A stretch of DNA of 35,108 bases from assembly GCA_017395545.1 (NCBI GenBank), contig JAFPUF010000075.1, positions 1 to 35,108 of the forward strand, written 5' to 3'. Source of the stretch: Treponema sp. (GTDB taxonomy: Bacteria > Spirochaetota > Spirochaetia > Treponematales > Treponemataceae). The notes beneath the pieces were generated by a model. That model was given only the letters and a program-made list of their open reading frames with translations, ran no database searches and had not been told where the DNA came from. Shown here piece after piece: positions 16,850 to 25,608 of this stretch. Every line of letters begins with the position of its first letter. Positions within the stretch are counted from its first letter, which is position 1. Made by a program: the position numbers and the translations under genes.

Positions 16850-17371
16850 ATGAACGAATTAATAACAGACTTTATTGAAAAAAATGTAATAGATTCCTTG
16901 CAAACCCTGCTTTCTTCCGCTGAAATTTCCGAAATCTCAAAATCTGCGGTGGTTGTTGCCAGCCAGTTCGGAAGCGGTTTTGACATTTCAAGCGACGAGA
17001 GCGTTCAAAAATTAATCATTTCCTTCAAAAAGAACCTCACTCTGCTCATTCAGAAAACCTGGGTCGATAACGAGGACGTTTCCCTCAAGGAAGAAATCCT
17101 TGTAAAACTCGATAAATACTGCGCTTCCATCGAAAACAACAAATGGAGCGATGTTTTTGCTTCTTTCATATCAATTCTGGCCGACGTAATCTACCTTATG
17201 TTCGGCGATATGTCAAAAACTGAAGAATTCGCTGAGTATGCGCTCCGCATTGACCCTGAATTCGGTATTTTCTGGTGGTATGTAAACTCACTCCCAAAAA
17301 AGAACGAATGGTCGAACGAAAAAAACAAAGCCGTCATGCTCATTGCGATGTTCTTCCTTGCAAATTATTAA
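16850..17371 (+). CDS. Hypothetical acidic helical protein upstream of proA
   Basis: I do not recognise this 173-aa protein. It is predicted soluble and mostly helical, acidic in the middle, with no signal peptide. A moderately hydrophobic segment (WSDVFASFISILADVIYLMFGD, about 98-120) and a Trp-rich stretch (FGIFWWYVNSLPKKNEW) near the end are its most distinctive parts. Codon use matches its neighbours and it has a clear promoter, so it is very likely a real gene. It ends four bases before the proA ATG, so the two are co-transcribed; whether it has any role in proline synthesis is unknown. Confidence 0.8.
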   Translation: MNELITDFIEKNVIDSLQTLLSSAEISEISKSAVVVASQFGSGFDISSDESVQKLIISFKKNLTLLIQKTWVDNEDVSLKEEILVKLDKYCASIENNKWSDVFASFISILADVIYLMFGDMSKTEEFAEYALRIDPEFGIFWWYVNSLPKKNEWSNEKNKAVMLIAMFFLANY

Positions 17372-17375
17372 GCTT

Positions 17376-18647
17376 ATGAATATTTCAAAAATCTGTGACA
17401 AACTCCGTGCTGGAAGCGATACCCTCGCTCTCCAGACTGCAAGCCAGAAAAACACTGCACTTTCTGCAGTAATTTCTTCAATCGAAAAGAACCGTGCTGC
17501 AATTCTTTCTGCCAACGCTGAGGATGTCGCAGCGGCCCGCTCAAAAGGAATGACCGAAAGTCTCGTTGAGCGTCTTGCCCTTGACGACAAAAAAATCAAT
17601 TCCATCATCGATTCAATCAAAATAATCATCTCGCAGATTGACCCGATCGGTGAGGAAACTGCCGGCTGGAAAACTCCGAACGGAATGACAATCCGCCAGA
17701 TTCGTGTTCCTCTCGGAGTCGTTGCGATTATCTACGAAAGCCGCCCGAATGTCACAGCAGACGCTTTCTCACTTGCCTACAAAAGCGGAAACGCAATTCT
17801 TCTCCGCGGCTCTTCAAGTGCACTCAAATCAAACAAAGCGATTGTTGCCGCAATCAAAGAGGGTCTTTCTTCAAGCGAAGCTCAGGGATTCGGTGTTCCG
17901 GAGGCGATTGAACTTGCTCCATGTGAGAGTCACGACGAAGTTCAGGAAATTCTCACTGCTGTGGGTAAAGTCGATGTAGCACTTCCAAGGGGCGGCGCAA
18001 AACTCATAAACATGGTCGTAGAGACGGCGAAAGTTCCTGTAATTCAGACAGGAGCCGGTGTGTGCCATCTCTATGTTGACGAAAGCGCAAATCTCGAAAT
18101 GGCAGAAGAAATCGCATGGAACGCAAAAACACAGCGTCCCGGAGCCTGCAATGCAATTGAGTGTATCCTTGTAAACGAAAAAGTTGCAGAAGAATTCCTT
18201 CCAAAACTCGCAAAGAGATTCGCCGGTACAGTAGAGCTTCGTGCAGATGAAGAATCATACAAAATTCTTAATCTGTGTAAATCTGAGAAATCTGTGGTTT
18301 CTAAAGCTTCCGATGATGATTTCGGATTTGAATTCCTTGATATGATTTGCGCTGTCAAAGTCGTGAGCGATGTGAACGAAGCGATTTCTTACATCAACAC
18401 TCACAACACAAAACATTCAGAATGTATCGTGACGGAAAACCGGGCAAACGCAAGGCTTTTCCAGGCAAAAATTGACGCAGCCTGTGTCTATGTAAATTCT
18501 TCAACACGATTCACGGACGGCGGAGAATTCGGCTTCGGCGCAGAACTCGGAATCTCGACTCAGAAACTTCACGCCCGCGGTCCTATGGGAATCAAAGCAC
18601 TCACAACAACAAAATACCTCATTGACGGCGATGGTCAGGTTCGCTAA
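17376..18647 (+). CDS. proA: Glutamate-5-semialdehyde dehydrogenase (gamma-glutamyl phosphate reductase)
   Basis: The 423-aa enzyme reduces gamma-glutamyl phosphate with NADPH in proline synthesis. The catalytic Cys258 lies in KTQRPGACNAIECILV. Also present are PLGVVAIIYESRPNVTADA (cofactor domain), LLRGSSSALKSN, and the C-terminal DGGEFGFGAELGISTQKLHARGPMG. I chose the ATG at 17376 (MNISKICDKL), which aligns with the family start and avoids overlap with the upstream gene. No clear ribosome site is seen, so translation probably relies on coupling to the gene four bases upstream. proB, the partner kinase, is not in this window. Confidence 0.97.
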   Translation: MNISKICDKLRAGSDTLALQTASQKNTALSAVISSIEKNRAAILSANAEDVAAARSKGMTESLVERLALDDKKINSIIDSIKIIISQIDPIGEETAGWKTPNGMTIRQIRVPLGVVAIIYESRPNVTADAFSLAYKSGNAILLRGSSSALKSNKAIVAAIKEGLSSSEAQGFGVPEAIELAPCESHDEVQEILTAVGKVDVALPRGGAKLINMVVETAKVPVIQTGAGVCHLYVDESANLEMAEEIAWNAKTQRPGACNAIECILVNEKVAEEFLPKLAKRFAGTVELRADEESYKILNLCKSEKSVVSKASDDDFGFEFLDMICAVKVVSDVNEAISYINTHNTKHSECIVTENRANARLFQAKIDAACVYVNSSTRFTDGGEFGFGAELGISTQKLHARGPMGIKALTTTKYLIDGDGQVR

Positions 18648-18702
18648 AAAAAGCTGCTGAGCAGGCAAATTCCTGGGGGTAAAATAGGGGAAGAGACTCC
18701 GC

Positions 18703-20328
18703 CTACTTCCGTACTTTCCGAAGAATCACTTTTACAATCTCGTCTTTCGTAATCACAAGAAGCACGACCCCGACCACACCATAGCAAATAGCCGTGATTG
18801 CGAAAGGAAGACCGTATCCGAGCAGTCGTCCGTGTCCTTCAAAAATCGGAAGAACTGCTTTCCGCACGAAAAATGCCGGAACGCAGGCGATTAACGAAAG
18901 AACGACCAGTTTGACCGCGTAAAAAATCGTTCCCAAAGTGACAGATTTTACATCAAGACTCTGATTTTTCTTTAAGAACACAAAAAGTGCGACCGTGTTC
19001 GTAAAACTTGCCACAGAGAGGGCGAGTGCGATTCCTGCTCCTGTGCCGTCGTTGTGCAGAATTATGACTGCGAACGCAAGGGCGATATTCACCGCAAAAC
19101 CGATGATTCCAGCGACCGTGGGCGATTTTGTGTTTCCCTGTGCGTAGAAAGCCGGCGAAATGATTCGGTTGAGCGCAATGAAGAAAAGGCCCGCAATGTG
19201 CATTCTGAATGCGACGAGGGTGAGCCGGACTGATTCATCGCTGAATTTTTTTGATTTGTAAACCAGCGAAATGATTTCTTCTCCGCACAAAAGACTCAAA
19301 AATGTGATTGGAATCGAAATCAGTGCCATGATTTTTGCCGCCTGGACGAGCATTTTGTTGAAGTCTTCCCAAAGTTGTTTTTTTGCTAAGCCGCTTAAGT
19401 CAGGAAGAATTACCGTTCCGATTGAGACTGCAAAGATTCCCAGAATAAGTTCCTGTAAACGGAGCGAATACTGAAGAGAGGAGACGATTCCTGTTCCCGC
19501 TTTTCCTGCAAGGGCCGTTGAGACGACATCGTTGAGCTGATAGCATGCCATTCCGATAATCGTCGGGACAATCAGCTTCATTACCTGTCTGGTTCCCGGA
19601 TTTGTGAAGGCTTTTTTTAGCGTGGTGAAATGGAAAGTCCAGCCGGTTTTTAGCACGAACGGAAGCTGAAAAAGTGCCTGAATACAGCCGCCGGAAATTA
19701 CGCCGATAGACATCGCCCGTGCCGCCATCTGAGCCTTGATTTCAGAATCTTCTATGCTGCCGGTGAGAATCGGAGTGAGGATGTAAGTCGCCGCAATTAC
19801 GATAGAATTGAAAAGAACCGGAGTGAAACCGGAAGGCGAAAAAATCTTTACACCGTTAAGAATTCCCTGAAAGAACGCTGCAATTGAAATCACCACGAGG
19901 TACGGAAACATAACCCGGGTAAGAATCGTAGTTTCGTGGAGAAGGGCAGAATCACTGTTATCAAGAAAAATTTTAACAATCAGAGGTGTGAGCAGGATTC
20001 CCGCAAGGACGACACAAGTTGTCAGAAAAGTGATAAGAGTGAGGGTTGCGCTCAAGAATTCTTTGATTGTCTTTTTTCCGTCGTCAGATTCGCCGTCTTC
20101 GAGATAGCCTTTGAAAGTCGGAATAAAAGCCACTGAAATTGCGTTCTCGGCAAAAAGACGGCGCAGAAGGTTCGGAATCATAAAAGCGATACCGAAAGCG
20201 TCTGCATATTTTGAAGTTCCTAAGAAAGCCGCCTTTGTCATTTCGCGCACAAGACCTAAGATGCGTGAACAAAGCGTAAAAAATGAAAGCGAAAGCCCCG
20301 CCGAAAGGAGCGATTTTGTTTTTGACAT
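18703..20328 (-). CDS. murJ: Lipid II flippase MurJ
   Basis: A 541-aa polytopic protein with about 14 membrane helices, member of the MOP (MviN) superfamily, which moves lipid II across the inner membrane. The N-terminus has the hallmark SRILGLVREMTKAAFLGTSKYADAFGIAFMIPNLLRRLFAENAISVAFIP, including the conserved Arg residues of the central cavity and the NLLRRLFAEGA-like motif. GMACYQLNDVVSTALAGKAGTGIVSSLQYSLRLQEL matches TM8 of the family. No ribosome site is visible before the ATG. It lies 26 bases after the M48 protease gene on the same strand and may share its promoter. Confidence 0.97.
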   Translation of the reverse strand: MSKTKSLLSAGLSLSFFTLCSRILGLVREMTKAAFLGTSKYADAFGIAFMIPNLLRRLFAENAISVAFIPTFKGYLEDGESDDGKKTIKEFLSATLTLITFLTTCVVLAGILLTPLIVKIFLDNSDSALLHETTILTRVMFPYLVVISIAAFFQGILNGVKIFSPSGFTPVLFNSIVIAATYILTPILTGSIEDSEIKAQMAARAMSIGVISGGCIQALFQLPFVLKTGWTFHFTTLKKAFTNPGTRQVMKLIVPTIIGMACYQLNDVVSTALAGKAGTGIVSSLQYSLRLQELILGIFAVSIGTVILPDLSGLAKKQLWEDFNKMLVQAAKIMALISIPITFLSLLCGEEIISLVYKSKKFSDESVRLTLVAFRMHIAGLFFIALNRIISPAFYAQGNTKSPTVAGIIGFAVNIALAFAVIILHNDGTGAGIALALSVASFTNTVALFVFLKKNQSLDVKSVTLGTIFYAVKLVVLSLIACVPAFFVRKAVLPIFEGHGRLLGYGLPFAITAICYGVVGVVLLVITKDEIVKVILRKVRK

Positions 20329-20354
20329 AATCTGATTATCGGAGAAAAACCTGT

Positions 20355-21617
20355 CTATTTTAAAGCCGCGATTCTTTCCAGAAGAGGCGGATGGTTGTAG
20401 TTGAAAACGCTGTAAATCTTCGGAACCTGAATTTCGCTCAGATTTTCTCTGTTCAGCTTGATAAGGGCCGTGCAGAGGTGCTCACCTGTTCCGCAGATTT
20501 TCTTTGCGAAGGCGTCTGCCTGAAATTCATCTTTTCTGCTGAAATAATTTGCGAGCGGCGTGAAAATCGTTGCCCAGTCTCCGAAAACGAGGCTCAGAAG
20601 GAAGACTCCGATAAACATCATCTGGTATGGAACTTCATCGACATTCAGGAATCCGAAGCCTGTGTACAAAAGCGGAAGTTTGATTAAAAAACTTGCTCCA
20701 AAAAGAAGAATAAAACTTGCCGGAACCATAAAGAAGAGTTTTTTGAGAATATGGTGATGCTTGTAGTGTCCGAGTTCGTGCCCGAGAACAGACTCGATTT
20801 CGTCCGTCGTGAGCTGCTCAATCAAAGTATCGTAAAGAACTACGCGTTTTGATTTTCCGAAGCCCGTAAAATATGCGTTTGAATGACCTGAGCGGCGGGA
20901 AGCGTCCATCACAAAAAGACCGCTCGCCTTGAATCCGCATTTTTTGAGAAGTTCTTCAAGCCTGGTTTTGAGTTCACCGTCTTCGAGGGGAGTGAATTTG
21001 TTGAAAAGAGGTGCGATAAAAAGCGGGTAAATCACCGAAAGACCTAGACTGAACACGAAATAGACGCAGCCGAGCAGAATCCACCACCAGTCGCTGGCAT
21101 ATTTGAAGAGTGCTGTCATTATCAGAAGAAGGGGAGCCATAATCACCATGTTGATGATGAATCCCTTGATTTCGTCTCCGAGCCACATTCCGAAAGTCAT
21201 ATTGCTGAAGCCGAACTGCTTTTCAATGCCGAATTCTGAATAAAGCGCGAACGGTAGTGAAAGAATTGCGCCCGGAATCCCGCCCAGAAGAAGAAAGAGG
21301 AACGCCGCAAAAAAAGAATTGTCTGTCCACGACCAAACCCATCCAAAAAGAGCCGGATAAAAGCCTGAGAAAACAAGATAAAGCGAGAGAACTGTTTCCA
21401 GCAGGAAGCTCGGAATCCAGAGTTTGTATTTTGCGTCTTCATAGAGACAGGTTTTATTGAGAGTTTCAACGTCAACCTGGCCGTTCAGAATCTCAGGAAT
21501 TTCGCGGCCGTGCTTACTTCGGAAAGAAAAATCAATGCGTTCAAGAAACATTTCCAGGATGAGGCTGAAAAAAGTACCTGCTAAAAAAATCAGAACGAAA
21601 ATATTGTGAAAATCCAT
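20355..21617 (-). CDS. M48-family membrane metalloprotease (Ste24/CAAX-protease-1-like)
   Basis: The 420-aa protein has the Ste24 plan: several membrane segments, a DUF-like N-terminal part (LNKTCLYEDAKYKLWIPSFLLETVLSLYLV), and the zinc site HELGH at 280-284. A third ligand Glu lies in RKDEFQADAFA (about 364). The conserved SRRSGHSNAYFTGFGKSKRVVLYDTLIE substrate-groove region and the NHPPLLERIAAL end are also present. Eukaryotic relatives cut prenylated proteins; bacterial ones more likely act in membrane protein quality control, and the substrate here is unknown. It precedes murJ by 26 bases. Its promoter predicts a leaderless start. Confidence 0.93.
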   Translation of the reverse strand: MDFHNIFVLIFLAGTFFSLILEMFLERIDFSFRSKHGREIPEILNGQVDVETLNKTCLYEDAKYKLWIPSFLLETVLSLYLVFSGFYPALFGWVWSWTDNSFFAAFLFLLLGGIPGAILSLPFALYSEFGIEKQFGFSNMTFGMWLGDEIKGFIINMVIMAPLLLIMTALFKYASDWWWILLGCVYFVFSLGLSVIYPLFIAPLFNKFTPLEDGELKTRLEELLKKCGFKASGLFVMDASRRSGHSNAYFTGFGKSKRVVLYDTLIEQLTTDEIESVLGHELGHYKHHHILKKLFFMVPASFILLFGASFLIKLPLLYTGFGFLNVDEVPYQMMFIGVFLLSLVFGDWATIFTPLANYFSRKDEFQADAFAKKICGTGEHLCTALIKLNRENLSEIQVPKIYSVFNYNHPPLLERIAALK

Positions 21618-21626
21618 AGGGCGCGA

Positions 21627-21655
21627 ATTCTAGCACTTTTTTGATTTTCTTTCTA
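21627..21655 (-). promoter_or_regulatory. Promoter of the M48 protease (and possibly murJ)
   Basis: Minus-strand TAGAAA (21655-21650), 17 bp, TAGAAT (21632-21627). The -10 box ends nine bases before the ATG at 21617 and there is no ribosome site, as in the pepT case. Confidence 0.5.
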
Positions 21656-21692
21656 GGAGAGGAAAAATCTCTAAAATTTCCAGTATTTTTTT

Positions 21693-21721
21693 TAGACAAA
21701 GGCCCGATATTAAGTTATAAT
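21693..21721 (+). promoter_or_regulatory. Promoter of the envelope lipoprotein operon
   Basis: TAGACA (21693-21698), 17 bp, consensus TATAAT (21716-21721). The start would be near 21728, leaving a leader of about 77 bases with a GAAGGAGA ribosome site before the lipoprotein ATG. I see no other element in the 187-base gap. Confidence 0.75.
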
Positions 21722-21804
21722 GATGAGAATCTAAAAAATGTCTCTGATAATAAAAGTAAAGTATGATTGATATTTTGGATTTTAAACTTTGAAGGAGACG
21801 GCCT

Positions 21805-24174
21805 ATGAAAAAATTACATCTTCTTATAATATCAGCCCTGTCACTCGGATTTTTTGCGTGCGATGATTTTTCAAATTTGGGCGTGCCTGAGAGCCTTACG
21901 ATAAAGCAAAAGGCTAATTACGAGTTTTCTCTCGGCGGTTCGTCGTTTTTGATCAACGAAAAACTGGATTCTGAATCTCTGCAGAATACTCTCAATGATG
22001 AAAACTCAGAATCAACTCTTTCGGTTTACGATTACAATCCGACCGAATCAGATGATGCCGTTCAGCAGTATATTCTCAATTATCAGATTGAGGGAATTCA
22101 GCTTGGACTTACCGCAGATTCTGACATAAGCACAATCGAGTTCGATACAAAATTCGAGGCTCCGGATTTCTCTTCTCAGATTGCGAGTAACCTTACGCTG
22201 ACAGGACATACTTTCCCTGCTATAGAACCGGGAACGAGCGCATCTTTGCCAGAAACAGAATTCTATTTTAATATCACATCACCGACATTCAGCACGATGC
22301 TTATCAGAAGCGGCACTCTTGAGGTAACTGTCTCAACATCCGACAGTGTTACTTCTGGTTTTGTAATGAATGCGAGCATAACCCTTACCGACGCTGATGA
22401 AAATGTTATTGCAGGGCCTTCCGATCCTCAGAATCTTGCTTCTGGCGGAACAGTCAGTCTTGACCTTGCCGGAAAAACCCTTGTACAGAATATGAAAATT
22501 TTTGTTACGGCAGACCTTTCAGGAGGAACCCTCGGAACAGAGCACACATACAGTGTTGAGGCCTCCCCGAACAACATAAAGTTTGACACAATCAAAGGCC
22601 TTACAATGTCTGCCTCAGACCTTGGGGCTAATGCGACAATCGAAATCGAAAAGGACTTTGAATTAAACGGAATTAATAATTCCCTGAAGTCTGCAACAAT
22701 AAAAGACGGAAGCCTGTCTTTCTCATGTTCATATCCTGAGGGATGGAGCGGAATTGTCGTTGATGAAGACCATTTCGTTCTGTATGGCGGAATTGAGCTT
22801 GATGAAAATGATTTCGAAAAAAAGACAGACGATCCGGCTTATATTCTGTATGAGTATTCTGACCTGAAAAACAAGTCGGTAAAGCCTGCGAAAGTCTACA
22901 CTTTTGATAATTCCGGCAGCACTACGGAAAAAAGTTACATCAGTTTCCATCTTGAGAACGCAACGATTGTTTTTGCAGATACGGCAAACGGTGAAAAAGA
23001 CGAGATTGTATTAAACGGTTCCTGCGATATAAAAGAAATCGACAATCTTGTAGTTGACGTAAGTAAGCTCGGAGAATTAAATACAGGTACAGACAACGAG
23101 ATTGACACAGGAATCAGTTTCGGAAGTCTTCTTTCTAACCTTCTCGACAATGAAGATGACGAAGTAAGTAAACTTCTGGATAACATTGAATTCTCTGATA
23201 TTTCCGGCTGTCTCCTTATGACTTATCCTGATTCGTGCAGCAACGCGCTTGAAAGCATTGCTTTCTCTGGAAGTGTCACGGCAACTTATGACGGCGCTTC
23301 TACTCCGGTAGAACTCCTGAATGAAAGCAACATCTCAATGAAACGCTCTGAAACGATTCTTCTGTCATATGTCGAAAAAACAGAAAAAACAGACAGTAAA
23401 GGCAATGTCGTAAAAGATGATGACGGCAATATTGAATACAAAGAATGGATCGGTTCAAAAGGTGCGGCCTTTATTGAATCAACAAAGGCTGCAGAACTTA
23501 CCCATATGACAGACCTTCTCAATGCACGACCGGACAATCTTAAAATTACGTACAATCTCGGGCTCAGCAGCGGAACGGCGACAGAGGTTACTTTAACAGG
23601 CGATGATGTTAAGGCTCTTACAGAAAGCACGTCTTCCATCAATATCTCGCTTGTCATGATTCTTCCGCTTAAAATTGCGCTTATCGATAACTTTGACTAT
23701 CCTTCGACAAGCCGCCAGAACGATGGTTTCATTACGATTGACAATGTCCTCAAGCTTGCAGACAAGGAATTAGAGGACGACATTCTCAAGCGTGAGGATG
23801 GTGAAGACGACGATAAAATCAGCAAATATACCAATTCAACACAATCTGTCGGCCTTAAATATTCGATTGAAAATTCAACGGGACTGGTTTTATCGGCTTA
23901 TTTTGAAGATGACAAGATTTTCAATGGTACGCTTTTTGAACCAAAGGCACTTAAAGTCGGAGAAACCAATGCCACTCTGGAATTTTCAAAGGAAGAAATC
24001 CAAAAAATCTTCAGTTCAGAAAGTTATCCGTTTACGCCAAGGGTAAAACTTGAGATTGAAGCTCCAGGTTCTTCTGAGCCGATCACAGTTACAAGAAATG
24101 CATATTTTGGGATTAGCGCAAATATTTTCATTAAAACAGACGGCTCTATAGAAGTCTTTAATAAAAATGACTAA
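21805..24174 (+). CDS. Large surface or periplasmic lipoprotein, unknown function
   Basis: The 789-aa product begins with a lipoprotein signal (LSLGFFACDD, Cys19 as lipidation site). The rest is acidic, Ser/Thr/Asn-rich and beta-rich, with alternating hydrophobic residues and no recognised catalytic motif. Several stretches look like immunoglobulin-like or beta-sandwich modules (for example FYFNITSPTFSTMLIRSGTLEVTVS and SATIKDGSLSFSCSYPEGW). I do not recognise the family. A consensus promoter and strong ribosome site suggest good expression. It is followed after 16 bases by a predicted outer-membrane barrel gene, so the two probably work together at the cell surface. Transport, adhesion or structure are all open. 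Confidence 0.85.
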   Translation: MKKLHLLIISALSLGFFACDDFSNLGVPESLTIKQKANYEFSLGGSSFLINEKLDSESLQNTLNDENSESTLSVYDYNPTESDDAVQQYILNYQIEGIQLGLTADSDISTIEFDTKFEAPDFSSQIASNLTLTGHTFPAIEPGTSASLPETEFYFNITSPTFSTMLIRSGTLEVTVSTSDSVTSGFVMNASITLTDADENVIAGPSDPQNLASGGTVSLDLAGKTLVQNMKIFVTADLSGGTLGTEHTYSVEASPNNIKFDTIKGLTMSASDLGANATIEIEKDFELNGINNSLKSATIKDGSLSFSCSYPEGWSGIVVDEDHFVLYGGIELDENDFEKKTDDPAYILYEYSDLKNKSVKPAKVYTFDNSGSTTEKSYISFHLENATIVFADTANGEKDEIVLNGSCDIKEIDNLVVDVSKLGELNTGTDNEIDTGISFGSLLSNLLDNEDDEVSKLLDNIEFSDISGCLLMTYPDSCSNALESIAFSGSVTATYDGASTPVELLNESNISMKRSETILLSYVEKTEKTDSKGNVVKDDDGNIEYKEWIGSKGAAFIESTKAAELTHMTDLLNARPDNLKITYNLGLSSGTATEVTLTGDDVKALTESTSSINISLVMILPLKIALIDNFDYPSTSRQNDGFITIDNVLKLADKELEDDILKREDGEDDDKISKYTNSTQSVGLKYSIENSTGLVLSAYFEDDKIFNGTLFEPKALKVGETNATLEFSKEEIQKIFSSESYPFTPRVKLEIEAPGSSEPITVTRNAYFGISANIFIKTDGSIEVFNKND

Positions 24175-24190
24175 GAAAAGGAGGTGAACT

Positions 24191-25474
24191 ATGAAAATGA
24201 AACTTTTTAAGAATGTATTTTTAATCTCTGTTTTCTCGGTTTTCGCTTCCATTTCAGCATTTGCAGAATTTTCAGCATTCGATTTCCAGGGAGACCTTCT
24301 TTCAAAACCAAAGAGATATTTTGAAATCGGAGTTGATGCCGATGCAGCCGCTGCAAATAACCTTTTCGGACTGAAAGATGTCCTCACAAAGGATGTAGTG
24401 ATTGATCTGACTCAGATTTCGAAAGATATGGCTGACTCGGGGTTTACACTTGCTTTTTTTAACAAAGAAAAGGCATATGTTAACCTGAACCTCAGCAGCC
24501 GCTTCGGATTCAGTATTTTTACTGCTGTCGAGGCATCTTCGACCCTTAACATCTCAAAAGATTTGTTTGAGATTCTTGGTGAAGGTTTCAGTTCAGGAGA
24601 TTCAAAGTCTGTCGATTTGACCGGCTGCTCGGATGTTTTCACGGATGTCGGATTTTCATTCCAGACGATTGTAAAAGGATGCGGTGTAAAAATAACTCCG
24701 ACATACTTTATCCCTCTGGTTTATGTTCCTAAAACAACTGCAACGGCAAAACTGACAACTTCTACGAGCGGGGCAGTTCGTGCTGACGCTGAGGCAAATG
24801 TTGATATCTACACTGCGATTAATATGCACGATTTCATGGAAGACAGCAAATCTTTCGACAGCCTTGATTTTTCCATTTCTGATTTGCTCTCAAACGGCGG
24901 ATTAGACCTTTCTCTTGAACTTGAAAAGAACTGGTTTCATAACTTCAATGCAGGACTTTATACGCGAATTCCTATTGTCGGCGGAACATTGAACTACAAA
25001 ATGCACACAAGATACTGGGCTTATGCCTACGAGACAAATCCACTTGGTTTCCTTGATGATACAGAAGATCATGATTACGATAATGGTCATGATGATTTTA
25101 CTTATTCCGAGGAAAGCTATAAAGTTCACCGGCCGTTTAAACTAGGCCTGAATGCGACCTACAAGCCTTTCGGCAACTGGTTCAAAATTATGCCGGCTCT
25201 CGGCTTTGCGCTCAGAAATCCGTATACGAGCGGAGACCGCATTTTCTACATGGAATACGCCCTTGATTTAAGGCTTTCCCTGTTAAAGCAGATTTTCAAT
25301 TTCAATCTGGGAACGGCTTATCAGAATCAGATTTTCCAGCAGAGATTCGGCTTTTCTTTGAATCTCCGTGTGCTTGAAATCATGGCTCAAGCGAGCATGT
25401 GCGGCACGACACTTTTGACAAGCTTCGACCGTAACGGTTACGGGGCATTCGTCGGTTTGAGAATCGGATTTTAA
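24191..25474 (+). CDS. Predicted outer-membrane beta-barrel protein
   Basis: The 427-aa protein has a cleavable signal peptide (ending SAFA before EFSAF, about residue 25). It then shows repeated amphipathic beta strands (AYVNLNLSSRFGFSIFTAVEASSTLNI, LGLNATYKPFGNWFKIMPALGFALR, LDLRLSLLKQIFNFNLGTAY) and a terminal Phe (FVGLRIGF), the usual sign of a BamA-folded barrel. An internal acidic loop (DDTEDHDYDNGHDDFTYSEE, about 289-310) could face outside or bind cations. The pattern resembles DUF5723/PorV-like barrels, which I offer with low confidence. A strong AAAAGGAGGTGA ribosome site precedes the ATG. It forms an operon with the lipoprotein upstream. Confidence 0.8.
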   Translation: MKMKLFKNVFLISVFSVFASISAFAEFSAFDFQGDLLSKPKRYFEIGVDADAAAANNLFGLKDVLTKDVVIDLTQISKDMADSGFTLAFFNKEKAYVNLNLSSRFGFSIFTAVEASSTLNISKDLFEILGEGFSSGDSKSVDLTGCSDVFTDVGFSFQTIVKGCGVKITPTYFIPLVYVPKTTATAKLTTSTSGAVRADAEANVDIYTAINMHDFMEDSKSFDSLDFSISDLLSNGGLDLSLELEKNWFHNFNAGLYTRIPIVGGTLNYKMHTRYWAYAYETNPLGFLDDTEDHDYDNGHDDFTYSEESYKVHRPFKLGLNATYKPFGNWFKIMPALGFALRNPYTSGDRIFYMEYALDLRLSLLKQIFNFNLGTAYQNQIFQQRFGFSLNLRVLEIMAQASMCGTTLLTSFDRNGYGAFVGLRIGF

Positions 25475-25483
25475 TCAAAAGAT

Positions 25484-25605
25484 AAATGTCGAGTTTTGAA
25501 TTTACGAGCTTTTCAAAAAATTGAACTTAATCACATACAACAGAAAACTTGCTCCCAGCGAGAACACTTCGGCCTCCGTGCCGTAACCGAACAAGCTCGA
25601 CATTT
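25484..25605. repeat. Inverted repeat enclosing a 33-codon ORF
   Basis: AAATGTCGAG (25484-25493) recurs inverted as CTCGACATTT (25596-25605), extendable to 13 pairs with one G-U. The 122-base unit fills the gap between the convergent barrel and murE genes. It may be a tiny mobile element or a bidirectional folding element. No target duplication is evident. Confidence 0.5.
25502..25603 (-). CDS. Candidate 33-aa small hydrophobic protein downstream of murE
   Basis: An ATG at 25603 opens a 33-residue frame, MSSLFGYGTEAEVFSLGASF followed by LLYVIKFNFLKSS, ending at TAA (25502-25504). It starts five bases after the murE stop, with TTTTAGG as a weak ribosome site. The central GASFLLYVIKFNF is hydrophobic enough for a short membrane segment, but also resembles the last strand of an outer-membrane barrel, so it could be a remnant of one. 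Its start lies inside the inverted repeat. Length alone makes this uncertain. Confidence 0.3.
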   Translation of the reverse strand: MSSLFGYGTEAEVFSLGASFLLYVIKFNFLKSS

Positions 25606-25608
25606 GAC

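Noticed and set aside
17343..17375. Longer proA start overlapping the upstream gene
   Set aside because: Family alignment starts at MNISKIC, and the extra residues are out-of-frame coding of the upstream gene.
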